From NCBI RefSeq assembly GCF_014284275.1, contig NZ_JACOFU010000002.1:666623-730622 (forward strand): 64,000 bases of DNA. The letters are read 5' to 3'. Positions within the stretch are counted from its first letter, which is position 1. Each line of letters begins with the position of its first letter. This DNA is from Affinundibacterium amnicola. GTDB taxonomy: Bacteria > Pseudomonadota > Gammaproteobacteria > Burkholderiales > Burkholderiaceae_D. Shown here piece by piece: positions 29,172 through 38,489 of this stretch. The notes beneath the pieces are model-generated. The model ran no database searches and was not told the origin of the DNA. It saw only the letters and a list, made by a program, of their open reading frames with translations. The position numbers and the translations under genes were made by a program.

Positions 29172-30851
29172 ATGTCTCTCGTTCCACTTCGTCTACATCC
29201 AACAATCCAATCCTGGTTCACAAGTGCATGGTCCAACCCTAGTCGTCCAGTGTGGGCATGGTGGACATTGTTACTGTTATTAATTGGCATTGAAGCGTTT
29301 GGTCATGATCAAATAAAAACAGCACAAATGCTGACGCTAGCACTTCCTTTTTTATTGATCTTATTATTGCCAATCGCAAACAAGCGCTATTTTCAGCTAC
29401 GTAAACTGATCGTTTGCACGGCACTCGTCAGCTTCGTTATGGATAGCGTTTTAAGGCACTTTATCAGCGAAGCCTATCAAGCCGCACCCGATAGCTCCAT
29501 GGTCCTCAGCGCTGTCGCAAATACAAGCTTGCTCGAATCCACCGAATTTATCGCTAGTTACGCAACGCCTATCATTCACCTGCTATTCATTAGCGCCTTC
29601 ACCATCGGCTTAGTGATTATATTAATCAATGCAGCCAGCGCGTCTCAAGAAAATGCCGAGCAATTTCAGATGAAAACATTTTGGCTGAAGGCGCTTTTGG
29701 TATTGGCTATATTGCTTTGCGCAATTGGATATGCAAGCAAACCATGGCGTAAGCTTCACCCTTTGTTTTTTTGGCCCAGAATTTCACTCGTTGCAATCGA
29801 ATTGAGAACAAGCTGGCATGACTTACGGGCTCAACGCCAACAACAACTGAAGTTCGCACAATCACTACAACCAATCGTAGATAATAGTGAATCATCCACT
29901 GTCGTTCTGATTTTGTCAGACAGCCTCAATCGAGACAATATGTCGACACATGGATATCATCGCCCGACTTCGCCGCGTTTGCTTGAATTAACAAAACGAA
30001 TGCCAGAACACTTAATCAATTTTCGCTATGCATGGTCGGTTGAAGCGGCGACTCTGGCTTCCTTAGAAAGTTTCTTTTACCTCGACACGCCAAGTGCAAA
30101 ACCCGTTCATTTGTTAGCCCTCGCTAAAGCCGCTGGCTACCACATCACCTGGATCAGCAATCACGATGGTCAGGCGATAGAACAAGAGCATGCGCGTTTT
30201 GCCGATCATCTAGAAATGCTTAACAACATTCCAGGACGAGATAGTCATTCTTCAGACAGCAGCACACATCAACCGCTTAGTGCCGCATTAGCACGACCTG
30301 TTCAACGTAAGCTGATCGTGGTTCATATGTTGGGAGCACACCCACAATATAAAATGCGTTACCCGGAAAATGCTAACGCTTTTGCCGACGTAACAGACAA
30401 AGTGACACGCGATTTAGAAAAGCAGGGGCGCTCCAATTGGTTGATAGAGAAGCGCAATGAATATGATGCAGCGATACTGAACCACGACACCCAAGTTGTA
30501 AAGACTTTGGAGCTCACCCAACAAGCGCTTTCAGAAACTCAACGAGGAGTTTGGATTTTTGTCTCAGACCATGGGCAAGAAGTAGGCCATTCCCGCAATC
30601 ACGCTGGACATAGTGCGAGCACACCGGCTGGTTTTCGTATTCCTGCATTTATTTGGAATAAACATCCGCCAGCGCAAGCAAATCCCGCATTTGCGCAGCG
30701 TCCCTTCCGACTAGATTGGCTAGGTTGGACCATGCTGTCACTGATGGATATCCGATGGAATGGCCAACAAACCAGCAAAGACATCCTGAGTCAGGAATAT
30801 CAATTTAAAAACCCCAAGCTCGGTATACCTATACAGACTTTTCGCAATTAA
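29172..30851 (+). CDS. Phosphoethanolamine transferase-like sulfatase-fold membrane enzyme
   Basis: 559-aa protein. The N-terminal 200 residues hold about five membrane helices (VWAWWTLLLLLIGIEAF; MLTLALPFLLILLLPIA; IIHLLFISAFTIGLVIIL; ALLVLAILLCAIGYA). The rest is a periplasmic alkaline-phosphatase/sulfatase domain. The motif SDSLNRDNMSTHGYHRPTSPRL aligns with the EptA/CptA block GESxxR...SLYGY, placing a Ser at the nucleophile position and Asp where Glu is usual. The second metal site is SDHGQEVGHSRNHAGH. Family members decorate lipid A or core oligosaccharide with phosphoethanolamine. The start is uncertain: TTG at 29157 or ATG at 29172. Confidence 0.75.
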   Translation: MSLVPLRLHPTIQSWFTSAWSNPSRPVWAWWTLLLLLIGIEAFGHDQIKTAQMLTLALPFLLILLLPIANKRYFQLRKLIVCTALVSFVMDSVLRHFISEAYQAAPDSSMVLSAVANTSLLESTEFIASYATPIIHLLFISAFTIGLVIILINAASASQENAEQFQMKTFWLKALLVLAILLCAIGYASKPWRKLHPLFFWPRISLVAIELRTSWHDLRAQRQQQLKFAQSLQPIVDNSESSTVVLILSDSLNRDNMSTHGYHRPTSPRLLELTKRMPEHLINFRYAWSVEAATLASLESFFYLDTPSAKPVHLLALAKAAGYHITWISNHDGQAIEQEHARFADHLEMLNNIPGRDSHSSDSSTHQPLSAALARPVQRKLIVVHMLGAHPQYKMRYPENANAFADVTDKVTRDLEKQGRSNWLIEKRNEYDAAILNHDTQVVKTLELTQQALSETQRGVWIFVSDHGQEVGHSRNHAGHSASTPAGFRIPAFIWNKHPPAQANPAFAQRPFRLDWLGWTMLSLMDIRWNGQQTSKDILSQEYQFKNPKLGIPIQTFRN

Positions 30852-31044
30852 TTTTGGTTTCTGATAGCAAAGATTGAGCACTTCGCTGCTCCAATCAGGC
30901 TTTCAGCCCGTATTTCACTTCGTGCCAAACTGAATTAAAAACCACATTTCTATATAGTCAAACTGCATATAAGCAAATAAATACTAAGTAGTTGGTTATA
31001 AAGTAAGCTGCACTTATCATGCATGCTACTTTGTTTGAGGCTCT

Positions 31045-31818
31045 ATGACACTTACTTATATCATCTCTGGATTTGCAGTCGGTACCTTGGTTGGATTAAC
31101 CGGGGTAGGTGGCGGCTCGTTGATGACGCCTTTGCTAACCTTATTATTTGGGGTATCTCCCGCAGTAGCAGTAGGCACCGATTTGGCATTCGCATCGATC
31201 ACCAAAGCGACCGGCACTTTCACCCACCGCTTACGTGGATCTGTTGAATGGCATGTCGTACGATTATTGTGCTATGGCGCACTACCAGCAGCTTTAATAT
31301 CGACCTTAGCACTCAAATATTTTGGCGGTTTAAGTGCAGAGCTAGGTCAACTAATTCGTTACTCAATTGCAGGGTCTGTATTTCTCACAGTCATCGCGAT
31401 TTTGTATCGCAGCAAATTAATCGCCTGGATAAACGCGCACCCAGAGCGTCAGTTACATGGAAAAAAATTGGCGACGGCGACCATTATTGCAGGCGCAATT
31501 TTAGGCGTTCTGGTCACGATCTCCTCAATTGGCGCTGGCGCTATCGGCGCTACCATTCTCGTTTTACTCTATCCGAAAATGCCAGCAGCACATGTGGCTG
31601 GCACGGATATCGCCTATGCAGTTCCACTTACCGCCATTGCTGCCATTGGTCACTGGTGGTTAGGATCCATTAACTGGGAACTTTTGGGTTCCTTGTTACT
31701 TGGTTCAGTACCAGGCATCACGCTCGGCTCACTTGCTGCCAAAGCTGTTCCAGAAAAATTATTGCGCGGCATATTGGCAACGACACTAACCTTAGTTGCC
31801 TGCAAATTAGTCTTATAA
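31045..31818 (+). CDS. TauE/SafE-family sulfite/sulfonate exporter
   Basis: 257-aa membrane permease with about eight hydrophobic helices and the family repeats GTLVGLTGVGGGSLMTPLL and VLVTISSIGAGAIGATILVLL, plus VAVGTDLAFASITKATGTF and HVAGTDIAYAVPLTAIAA. TauE/SafE proteins export small sulfur-containing anions such as sulfite or sulfoacetate. It lies 99 bp upstream of cysI in the same direction, so control of sulfite during sulfate reduction is a reasonable inference. GAGG precedes the ATG. Confidence 0.88.
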   Translation: MTLTYIISGFAVGTLVGLTGVGGGSLMTPLLTLLFGVSPAVAVGTDLAFASITKATGTFTHRLRGSVEWHVVRLLCYGALPAALISTLALKYFGGLSAELGQLIRYSIAGSVFLTVIAILYRSKLIAWINAHPERQLHGKKLATATIIAGAILGVLVTISSIGAGAIGATILVLLYPKMPAAHVAGTDIAYAVPLTAIAAIGHWWLGSINWELLGSLLLGSVPGITLGSLAAKAVPEKLLRGILATTLTLVACKLVL

Positions 31819-31875
31819 ATTAGTAGTCATCTAGGTATTCATTAATAAGTCCCTCACCACATTGATAATGTCGAG

Positions 31876-31890
31876 ACCAGACTATCTGGT
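31876..31890. promoter_or_regulatory. Perfect palindrome upstream of cysI
   Basis: ACCAGA-CTA-TCTGGT, centred about 35 bp before the cysI ATG. Its position fits an operator or a short 5'-leader hairpin. No T-run follows. The role is unproven. Confidence 0.35.
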
Positions 31891-31917
31891 AAGACGTTTT
31901 AAATAGGAAGTTTGAAG

Positions 31918-33624
31918 ATGTATCGTTACGACCAACATGACCATTTGATTATTCAAGAACGCGTCGCCCAATTTCGCGATCAGGTAAGCCGTCGCATTAC
32001 TAATGAACTGACGGAAGATGAATTCCGAATCTTGCGTTTGCAAAATGGTTTATACATGCAGCGTCACGCTTACATGTTGCGCGTGGCTGTGCCTTACGGT
32101 TTGCTGTCATCAACGCAAATGCGCAAGTTCGCTTTTATCGCGCGCAAATATGATCGTGGCTATGGCCATTTCACGACACGTCAAAACATCCAATACAACT
32201 GGATTAATCTGGAAGACACGCCAGATATTTTGGCGGAGTTGGCGAGCGTAGAAATGCACGCAATTCAAACTTCAGGCAATTGCATGCGCAATATCACTTC
32301 GGATGAATTTGCTGGCGTGGCTGCGGATGAAATTATTGATCCTCGTCCTTATGCTGAAATCTTGCGTCAATGGACGACCTTTCATCCAGAGTTTGCCTAT
32401 TTACCGCGTAAATTTAAGATCGCCATCAATGGAGCGAAAGAAGACCGCGCAGCAATTGCGGTGCACGATATCGGCTTAACGGTCGTACATAACGAGGCTG
32501 GTGAAGTTGGCTTTAAAGTCATGGTCGGCGGTGGCATGGGTCGCACGCCAATTTTAGGTAGCGTGATTCGTGAATTCCTGCCATGGCAGCACGTCATGAC
32601 TTATCTCGAAGCGATCTTGCGTATTTATAACCAGTTTGGCCGTCGCGACAATATTTACAAAGCGCGTATCAAAATTTTAGTCAAAGCAATCGGTGCCGAA
32701 GAATTCGCACGTCAAGTTGAAGAAGAATGGCAAGACATTAAAGATGGTCCAGGTACTTTGACAGAAGCCGAGTTGCAACGTGTTGCCGCCTATTTCACAG
32801 CGCCCGCCTACGCCAATTTGCCTGCAAGCGATAGCAATTTTGTGCATTTACAACAAGAAAATAAGGCATTTTCTAATTGGGTGAAGCGGAATGTCAAACC
32901 GCACAAACAAGCAGGTTACAATGCAGTTTTGTTATCACTTAAAAAACCTGGCGTGCCACCAGGCGATGCGAGTGCGGATCAAATGGATTTCATCGCGGAC
33001 TTGGCTGATCGCTATAGCTTTGGCGAAATTCGTGTGACACATGAACAAAATCTGGTACTGGCCGATGTCGAACAAAGTAAGTTGTTCGATCTATGGAAAG
33101 AAGCCAAAGCACACGGTCTGGCAACACCAAATATTGGTTTATTGACCGATATGATTTGCTGCCCTGGCGGTGATTTTTGTGCATTGGCAAATGCAAAATC
33201 AATTCCGATTGCCTTAGATATTACAGATCGTTTCAACGACCTCGATTATTTACACGATATTGGTGATCTGGAATTGAATATGTCGGGCTGTATCAATGCT
33301 TGTGGTCATCATCATGTCGGCAATATCGGTATCTTGGGTGTCGATAAAGATGGTAGTGAATGGTATCAAGTATCTATCGGTGGTGCGCAAGGCAATCAAT
33401 CTGCCATCGGCAAAATCATAGGGCCATCATTTTCAGCAGGACAGATGCCTGAAGTGATCGAGCGCATCGTACAAGTGTATTTGCGTGATCGCGTGAATGG
33501 CGAACGCTTCATTGATACCGCACAACGTCTGGGTATCGCGCCGTTCAAAGAATATGTTTATGCAACACCAATAAAAACAATCGAGCATCACGGAGAGGAT
33601 GCCGGTTCTGCAGTTGTGTACTAA
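31918..33624 (+). CDS. cysI: Assimilatory sulfite reductase hemoprotein (nitrite/sulfite reductase family)
   Basis: 568-aa siroheme/[4Fe-4S] enzyme reducing sulfite to sulfide with six electrons. It has two ferredoxin-like half domains (HAYMLRVAVPYGLLSSTQMRKF and the second copy near RYSFGEIRVTHEQNLVLADV). The cluster cysteines are in CCPGGDFC (about residues 415-422) and CINACGHHH (about 459-467). The siroheme-binding basic residues lie in YGHFTTRQNIQYNW and SGNCMRNI. There is no CysJ flavoprotein gene next to it, so the electron donor is another protein. The start at 31918 has AGGAAG upstream; the TTG at 31912 overlaps that site. Confidence 0.94.
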   Translation: MYRYDQHDHLIIQERVAQFRDQVSRRITNELTEDEFRILRLQNGLYMQRHAYMLRVAVPYGLLSSTQMRKFAFIARKYDRGYGHFTTRQNIQYNWINLEDTPDILAELASVEMHAIQTSGNCMRNITSDEFAGVAADEIIDPRPYAEILRQWTTFHPEFAYLPRKFKIAINGAKEDRAAIAVHDIGLTVVHNEAGEVGFKVMVGGGMGRTPILGSVIREFLPWQHVMTYLEAILRIYNQFGRRDNIYKARIKILVKAIGAEEFARQVEEEWQDIKDGPGTLTEAELQRVAAYFTAPAYANLPASDSNFVHLQQENKAFSNWVKRNVKPHKQAGYNAVLLSLKKPGVPPGDASADQMDFIADLADRYSFGEIRVTHEQNLVLADVEQSKLFDLWKEAKAHGLATPNIGLLTDMICCPGGDFCALANAKSIPIALDITDRFNDLDYLHDIGDLELNMSGCINACGHHHVGNIGILGVDKDGSEWYQVSIGGAQGNQSAIGKIIGPSFSAGQMPEVIERIVQVYLRDRVNGERFIDTAQRLGIAPFKEYVYATPIKTIEHHGEDAGSAVVY

Positions 33625-33637
33625 GGGGGAGAAGAGT

Positions 33638-34165
33638 ATGACGAAAATTATTAAAGACCGAGCGATAGTCGAAGACGACTGGGAAATTTTGCAACTATCT
33701 GAAGACGATACAGCAGACGCGATTGAAGTACCTGAAGGTAAAGTGATCGTGCCGCTCAAAGTCTGGCAATTACAGCGTGATAAGTTAATTCAGCGTGCCA
33801 AAGATCGTGCGGATATTGCGATCTGGTTTAGTAGTAATGAACAGGCGAAGGAGTTGCAGACCGATCTGCAGTTTTTCCATTTACTAGCCGTGGATTTTCC
33901 TAAGTTTGCTGATGGACGTGGTTACTCTATCGCCTACAATTTACGCACACGTTTTAATTACAGTGGCGAATTGCGTGCGATTGGCGATGTCTTACGTGAT
34001 CAATTGTTTTATATGCAGCGTGTAGGTTTCAATTCTTTTGCGGTACGCGCCGACAAGAACATTCATGATGCGATCAAAGGTCTGACAGATTTCAGTGAAA
34101 AATATCAGACTTCAGTCGATGAGAAAAATCCACTGTTCCGTCGTGTGGAAAGAACAGGTATTTAA
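33638..34165 (+). CDS. DUF934 protein of the cysteine cluster
   Basis: 175-aa cytoplasmic protein of family DUF934, found in Proteobacteria between cysI and cysH. It contains VIVPLKVWQLQRDKL, DFPKFADGRGYSIAYNLRTRFNYSGELRAIGDVLRDQLFYMQRVGFNSFAVR. Its role in sulfite reduction is unproven; partnering CysI is an inference from constant linkage. The start at 33638 follows GGGGGAGAAG. The stop TAA directly precedes the cysH ATG. Confidence 0.9.
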   Translation: MTKIIKDRAIVEDDWEILQLSEDDTADAIEVPEGKVIVPLKVWQLQRDKLIQRAKDRADIAIWFSSNEQAKELQTDLQFFHLLAVDFPKFADGRGYSIAYNLRTRFNYSGELRAIGDVLRDQLFYMQRVGFNSFAVRADKNIHDAIKGLTDFSEKYQTSVDEKNPLFRRVERTGI

Positions 34166-34876
34166 ATGCGTGATTTTGCAGTGCGCTTGGCGACGACGCT
34201 CAGTATTTTAGAAAAAATCGCAACTGAGTTTTCCCCTGCTGTTTTCGCGTCTAGCTTAGCAGCGGAAGATATGGTGTTGACCGATCTGATTTTGCGTCAC
34301 AAGCTCAACATAGACATCTTTTCTTTGGAAACGGGTCGCTTGCATAAAGAAACTTTGAGTATGTTAGATCGTATCAAAGAGACTTATGAATATGAAGTGA
34401 CACTCTACAAACCTGAAACTGAAGCAGTAGACAACTATGTCAAACAGCACGGTTTGAATGCGTTTTACGATAGCGTCGAGATGCGCAAAGAGTGTTGCAG
34501 AATTCGTAAAGTCGAACCACTAAATCGTGCGCTAAGTGGTAAGAAAGCTTGGATCACCGGACAACGTCGGGCGCAGTCCGCCACGCGTAATGAACTCGCA
34601 GTGCAAGAAGATGATGTCGCGCATGCTATGCAAAAATTCAATCCCTTAACGGATTGGTCTGAAGAAGACGTTTGGCACTATATTCGCAGCAACAATGTGC
34701 CTTACAATCCACTACATGACAAAGGCTATCCATCTATCGGCTGCGAGCCTTGCACCCGCGCCATTCAGCCGGGTGAAGATGTACGTGCTGGACGCTGGTG
34801 GTGGGAAAATCCAGAGTCCAAAGAATGTGGCTTGCATGTGGTAGATGGAAAATTGGTCCGTATCAAATCCATTTAA
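34166..34876 (+). CDS. cysH: Thioredoxin-dependent adenylylsulfate (APS) reductase
   Basis: 236-aa reductase producing sulfite. It carries the PAPS-reductase fold and both cysteine pairs of a [4Fe-4S] cluster: KECCRIRKVEPLNRAL (about residues 108-110) and GCEPC (about 193-196), plus the catalytic C-terminal Cys in SKECGLH. Enzymes with the CC...CxxC set use APS directly. This agrees with the absence of an APS kinase (CysC) domain on CysN and of a cysC gene here. ATG 34166 follows the DUF934 stop without a gap. Confidence 0.93.
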   Translation: MRDFAVRLATTLSILEKIATEFSPAVFASSLAAEDMVLTDLILRHKLNIDIFSLETGRLHKETLSMLDRIKETYEYEVTLYKPETEAVDNYVKQHGLNAFYDSVEMRKECCRIRKVEPLNRALSGKKAWITGQRRAQSATRNELAVQEDDVAHAMQKFNPLTDWSEEDVWHYIRSNNVPYNPLHDKGYPSIGCEPCTRAIQPGEDVRAGRWWWENPESKECGLHVVDGKLVRIKSI

Positions 34877-34909
34877 ATAGAAAATTGAAATCGAATTAAA
34901 AGGCAAAGC

Positions 34910-35845
34910 ATGAACACCGTAGTTGAAAATCACTTCATTGATGCCGCGAGTAATCGCCATCTCGATTGGCTGGAATCAGAAGCCATCCACATCATGCGTG
35001 AAGTGGCTGCTGAATGTACTAACCCTGCCCTGCTGTTTTCAGGTGGCAAGGATTCTGTGGTGTTGTTACGTATCGCCGAAAAAGCTTTCCGTCCGGGTAA
35101 ATTCCCTTTCCCATTGGTGCATGTGGATACTGGTCATAATTTCCCAGAAGTGATCACCTTTCGCGATAAACGCGTAGCGGAATTAGGCGAGCGTTTGATC
35201 GTAGGTTCAGTCGAAGAATCGATCAATCGCGGTACTGTACGTTTGCGTAATCCAAAAACTGATTCACGCAATGCAGCACAAGCTGTGACCTTATTAGAAA
35301 CGATTGCTGAACACAAATTTGACGCTTGTATCGGTGGTGCGCGTAGGGATGAAGAAAAAGCCCGCGCTAAAGAACGCATCTTTTCTTTCCGCGATGAATT
35401 CGGTCAATGGAATCCCAAAGCACAACGCCCTGAATTATGGGACTTGTATAACACCCGCGTTCATCCCGGCGAAAACATGCGCGTTTTCCCAATTTCTAAC
35501 TGGACTGAACTGGACGTTTGGCAGTACATCGCTCGTGAAAAACTAGAGCTGCCACCGATTTATTTTGCGCACGAACGCGAAGTCATTCCTCGCAATGGCT
35601 TGCTAGTTCCAGTGACAGATTTAACGCCTCCACGCGAAGGTGAAACGGTAGAAAAACAAATCGTACGCTTCCGTACTGTCGGTGATATTTCTTGTACTTG
35701 CCCAGTATCGTCAGATGCCGCAACAGTAGAAGCGATTATCGAAGAAACCGCAGTCACCCAAATTACAGAACGCGGCGCAACGCGCATGGATGATCAGACT
35801 TCAGAGTCGTCCATGGAAAAACGTAAAAAAGAAGGATATTTCTAA
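34910..35845 (+). CDS. cysD: Sulfate adenylyltransferase subunit 2
   Basis: 311-aa catalytic subunit of ATP sulfurylase, forming APS from sulfate and ATP. Family blocks: ALLFSGGKDSVVLLRIAEKAF (PP-loop SGGKDS), VHVDTGHNFPEVI, CIGGARRDEEKARAKERIFSFRD and the C-terminal end SSMEKRKKEGYF. It overlaps cysN by one base (TAATG), indicating translational coupling. Confidence 0.97.
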   Translation: MNTVVENHFIDAASNRHLDWLESEAIHIMREVAAECTNPALLFSGGKDSVVLLRIAEKAFRPGKFPFPLVHVDTGHNFPEVITFRDKRVAELGERLIVGSVEESINRGTVRLRNPKTDSRNAAQAVTLLETIAEHKFDACIGGARRDEEKARAKERIFSFRDEFGQWNPKAQRPELWDLYNTRVHPGENMRVFPISNWTELDVWQYIAREKLELPPIYFAHEREVIPRNGLLVPVTDLTPPREGETVEKQIVRFRTVGDISCTCPVSSDAATVEAIIEETAVTQITERGATRMDDQTSESSMEKRKKEGYF

Positions 35846-37170
35846 TGAGCACCCAGGTACAACAATCCGCCACGTCTATTGATATCGCGCGTGAACGCGG
35901 CTTACTGCGTTTCATCACGGCAGGTTCAGTGGATGATGGCAAGAGTACGCTCATCGGTCGTTTACTGTTTGATAGCAAAGGTATTTTTGCTGATCAGTTA
36001 AATGCAATTTCTAAAGCCAAACACAAACGCACGGTCGGCGACACGATTGACTTGTCTTTGTTGACGGATGGCTTGGAAGCGGAACGCGAACAAGGCATCA
36101 CGATCGACGTCGCTTACCGTTATTTCGCCACACCAAAACGCAAATTCATCATCGCCGATACGCCAGGTCATGAGCAATACACGCGCAACATGGTGACAGG
36201 TGCATCGACTGCCGATGCCGTGATTATTTTGATCGACGTCTCCAAAGTTAAACTGGGTGACGATGGTAGTGTTGAGCTACTCACGCAAACCAAACGTCAT
36301 TCTACGATTGCGCATTTACTGCAAATCGAACACGTGATCGTTGCCGTCAATAAAATGGATTTGGTGAATTACGATCAAACTGTGTATGACCGTATCGTCG
36401 GTGCTTACCAAGAATTCGCTGCACAATTAGGCTTACGCGATGTACATCCAATTCCTTTGTCGGCATTAGCTGGCGATAACGTCGTCACCAATAGCGATAA
36501 TCTGGCCTGGTACCAAGGTCCGACTTTGATCGAGCTACTGGAATCCTTAAGCGTCTACGATGAGTGCCATGACGAACCTTTCCGTTTCCCTGTGCAATTA
36601 GTGGCGCGCCACAATGGACATGAAGCAAATGACTTCCGTGGTTACATGGGACGTATCGAAGCTGGCAAGATCAGCGTCGGCGACAGCATTATCGTTCAGC
36701 CGTCCGGTCATACCGCGACCGTAAAAGATATACAGACTTTGGATGGCTCTTTGCAAACCGCCGTCGTTGGGCAATCGGTCACCATTTTGCTCAATGAATA
36801 TGTCGATATCTCACGCGGCGATATGTTGGCAGGTGCGGATCGACCTGCGACGGTATTAAAAACTTTGAGTGCCGATTTGTGTTGGTTATCGGAAGATGCC
36901 TTAGATGTTCGTCGTAAATATTGGCTGAAACATACGACACGCCAGGTCGCTGCACGTGTTGCATCGGTTGACACTTTGTTAGATATCAATACCCAAGAAC
37001 GCCGCGCAACTGATACACTTAAATTGAACGACATCGCTCGCGTCAATATCAATGTACAGCAAGCCTTGGCAGCCGATGCTTACGACATCACCCGCGCTAC
37101 AGGGGCATTCATTTTGATCGACGAAGTCACCCATCAAACTGTCGCAGCGGGAATGATACGTCTTGGCTAA
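35845..37170 (+). CDS. cysN: Sulfate adenylyltransferase subunit 1 (GTPase)
   Basis: 441-aa GTPase subunit that drives APS synthesis. It has the P-loop AGSVDDGKSTLIGRLL, G2/G3 (REQGITIDVAYRYF; DTPGHEQYTRNM) and G4 (VNKMD). Then come EF-Tu-like domains II and III. It ends after domain III, so no CysC kinase is fused. Its last codons overlap the start of cobA by 8 bp. Confidence 0.97.
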   Translation: MSTQVQQSATSIDIARERGLLRFITAGSVDDGKSTLIGRLLFDSKGIFADQLNAISKAKHKRTVGDTIDLSLLTDGLEAEREQGITIDVAYRYFATPKRKFIIADTPGHEQYTRNMVTGASTADAVIILIDVSKVKLGDDGSVELLTQTKRHSTIAHLLQIEHVIVAVNKMDLVNYDQTVYDRIVGAYQEFAAQLGLRDVHPIPLSALAGDNVVTNSDNLAWYQGPTLIELLESLSVYDECHDEPFRFPVQLVARHNGHEANDFRGYMGRIEAGKISVGDSIIVQPSGHTATVKDIQTLDGSLQTAVVGQSVTILLNEYVDISRGDMLAGADRPATVLKTLSADLCWLSEDALDVRRKYWLKHTTRQVAARVASVDTLLDINTQERRATDTLKLNDIARVNINVQQALAADAYDITRATGAFILIDEVTHQTVAAGMIRLG

Positions 37171-37912
37171 TCCACCTGAATCAACTACATCCCCAGTTAA
37201 AAATGAAACCGGTATCGTCTACTTAGTCGGTGCCGGGCCGGGTGCAGTTGATTTAATTACCGTGCGCGGTGCAAAACTCTTAGCGCAAGCGAATATCGTT
37301 TTGCACGACGCATTGGTCACTTCCGACATGCTGGCACTCTGCCCGCAAGCAATTAAAATCTCGGTCGGCAAACGCAGTGGACAACGCTCTGCCGCGCAGG
37401 AACACATCAATCAGCAATTAGTCGAAGCCGCGCAACAACACGCGATCGTCGTGCGCCTGAAAGGTGGCGATCCTATGTTGTTTGGTCGTGCCGATGAAGA
37501 AATGACCGCACTGGAGCAAGCTGGTATACGTTTTGAAATTGTGCCAGGTATTACCACCGCAATGGCCGCTGCTGCCAGCGTGAAACTGCCATTAACCAAA
37601 CGCGGTGTGGCACGTAGTGTTGCGCTATTTACTTCCAGTACCGCACCCGGTGAATCCGTCGAAACTCGTATTCCTGATTGCGACACTTTGATTCAATACA
37701 TGGGTGGCAAAGAGGCGATACTCACTGCGCAACGTATGCTGGCAAAAGGTTTCCCTGAAAGCCATCCCATCGTGATCGTACAGAGTTGCAGTCGTCCTGA
37801 AGAACAGCATTTGCACCTGACGCTTGCTGATTTGGCACATGGTTTGCCAGAATGCGACGGACCCGTGTTGGTCATGATGGGCGAAGCGATGCGCGACCGT
37901 AACAGCAATTGA
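37163..37912 (+). CDS. cobA: Uroporphyrinogen-III C-methyltransferase
   Basis: 249-aa SUMT that methylates uroporphyrinogen III twice to precorrin-2, feeding siroheme for CysI. It carries VYLVGAGPGAVDLITVRGAKLL, VRLKGGDPMLFGR, EIVPGITTAMAAAA and IQYMGGKEA. There is no fused oxidase/chelatase domain (unlike CysG). No ATG precedes the core; the frame opens at a TTG at 37163 inside the end of cysN, with GGGA 10 nt upstream, so a TTG start with translational coupling is the best reading. Confidence 0.94.
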   Translation: MANPPESTTSPVKNETGIVYLVGAGPGAVDLITVRGAKLLAQANIVLHDALVTSDMLALCPQAIKISVGKRSGQRSAAQEHINQQLVEAAQQHAIVVRLKGGDPMLFGRADEEMTALEQAGIRFEIVPGITTAMAAAASVKLPLTKRGVARSVALFTSSTAPGESVETRIPDCDTLIQYMGGKEAILTAQRMLAKGFPESHPIVIVQSCSRPEEQHLHLTLADLAHGLPECDGPVLVMMGEAMRDRNSN

Positions 37913-38051
37913 AATCAACATTCTCGGTCTGATCAAATAAATAGTAATTTTTCATTCAAAAACTTGCGCTACAACAAGTTTATTCCTTGCTTAGCCTCGT
38001 AAAATTTGCCTCTTTGAAACTTTTCGACGATCAATAGTCGTCAGGCATCGC

Positions 38052-38489
38052 ATGGAATATTTTGAATGGAATGATAGTTTGAGCGTTCACGACGTATTAA
38101 TTGACGAAGATCACAAGATCTTGATTGGCATGGTCAATGAACTACATGACGCTGCAGACTTGGGAAAAGATTACATCACGCTTTCCAGCATATTAGAGAG
38201 ACTTGCTGCTTATACACGGGAACATTTTCAGCGTGAAGAAGACTTGATGCAGTCAATTGCCTATCCGCGATACAAAGCGCATAAAGAACAACATAGAAAG
38301 TTGTTGGAGCGCGTCACCGACCTGCAACAGGAATTAAATCGCGCCCGTGAGATGGTTGCGCTGGAAACCGCAGAACTGCTGCGTTTCTGGCTTAGCTCGC
38401 ATATTTTGCTAAGCGATAAACATCTAGCAGATACATTGCATGGCACTGCCTTGATTGCAGAAACAGAACAACTGCCTGCTACGGATTAA
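38052..38489 (+). CDS. Bacteriohemerythrin
   Basis: 145-aa single-domain di-iron oxygen-binding protein. All expected ligands are present: H21 (DEDHKILIG), H58 and E62 (REHFQREEDLM), H77 and H81 (YKAHKEQHRKLL), H117 and D122 (SSHILLSDKHL). It may deliver or sense oxygen in the cytoplasm. Its last 11 bp overlap the end of the convergent CbiX gene. Confidence 0.93.
   Translation: MEYFEWNDSLSVHDVLIDEDHKILIGMVNELHDAADLGKDYITLSSILERLAAYTREHFQREEDLMQSIAYPRYKAHKEQHRKLLERVTDLQQELNRAREMVALETAELLRFWLSSHILLSDKHLADTLHGTALIAETEQLPATD

Noticed and set aside
37913-38051. Possible regulatory leader between cobA and the bacteriohemerythrin gene
   Set aside because: Only ordinary AT-rich sequence; no stable structure or recognisable site.
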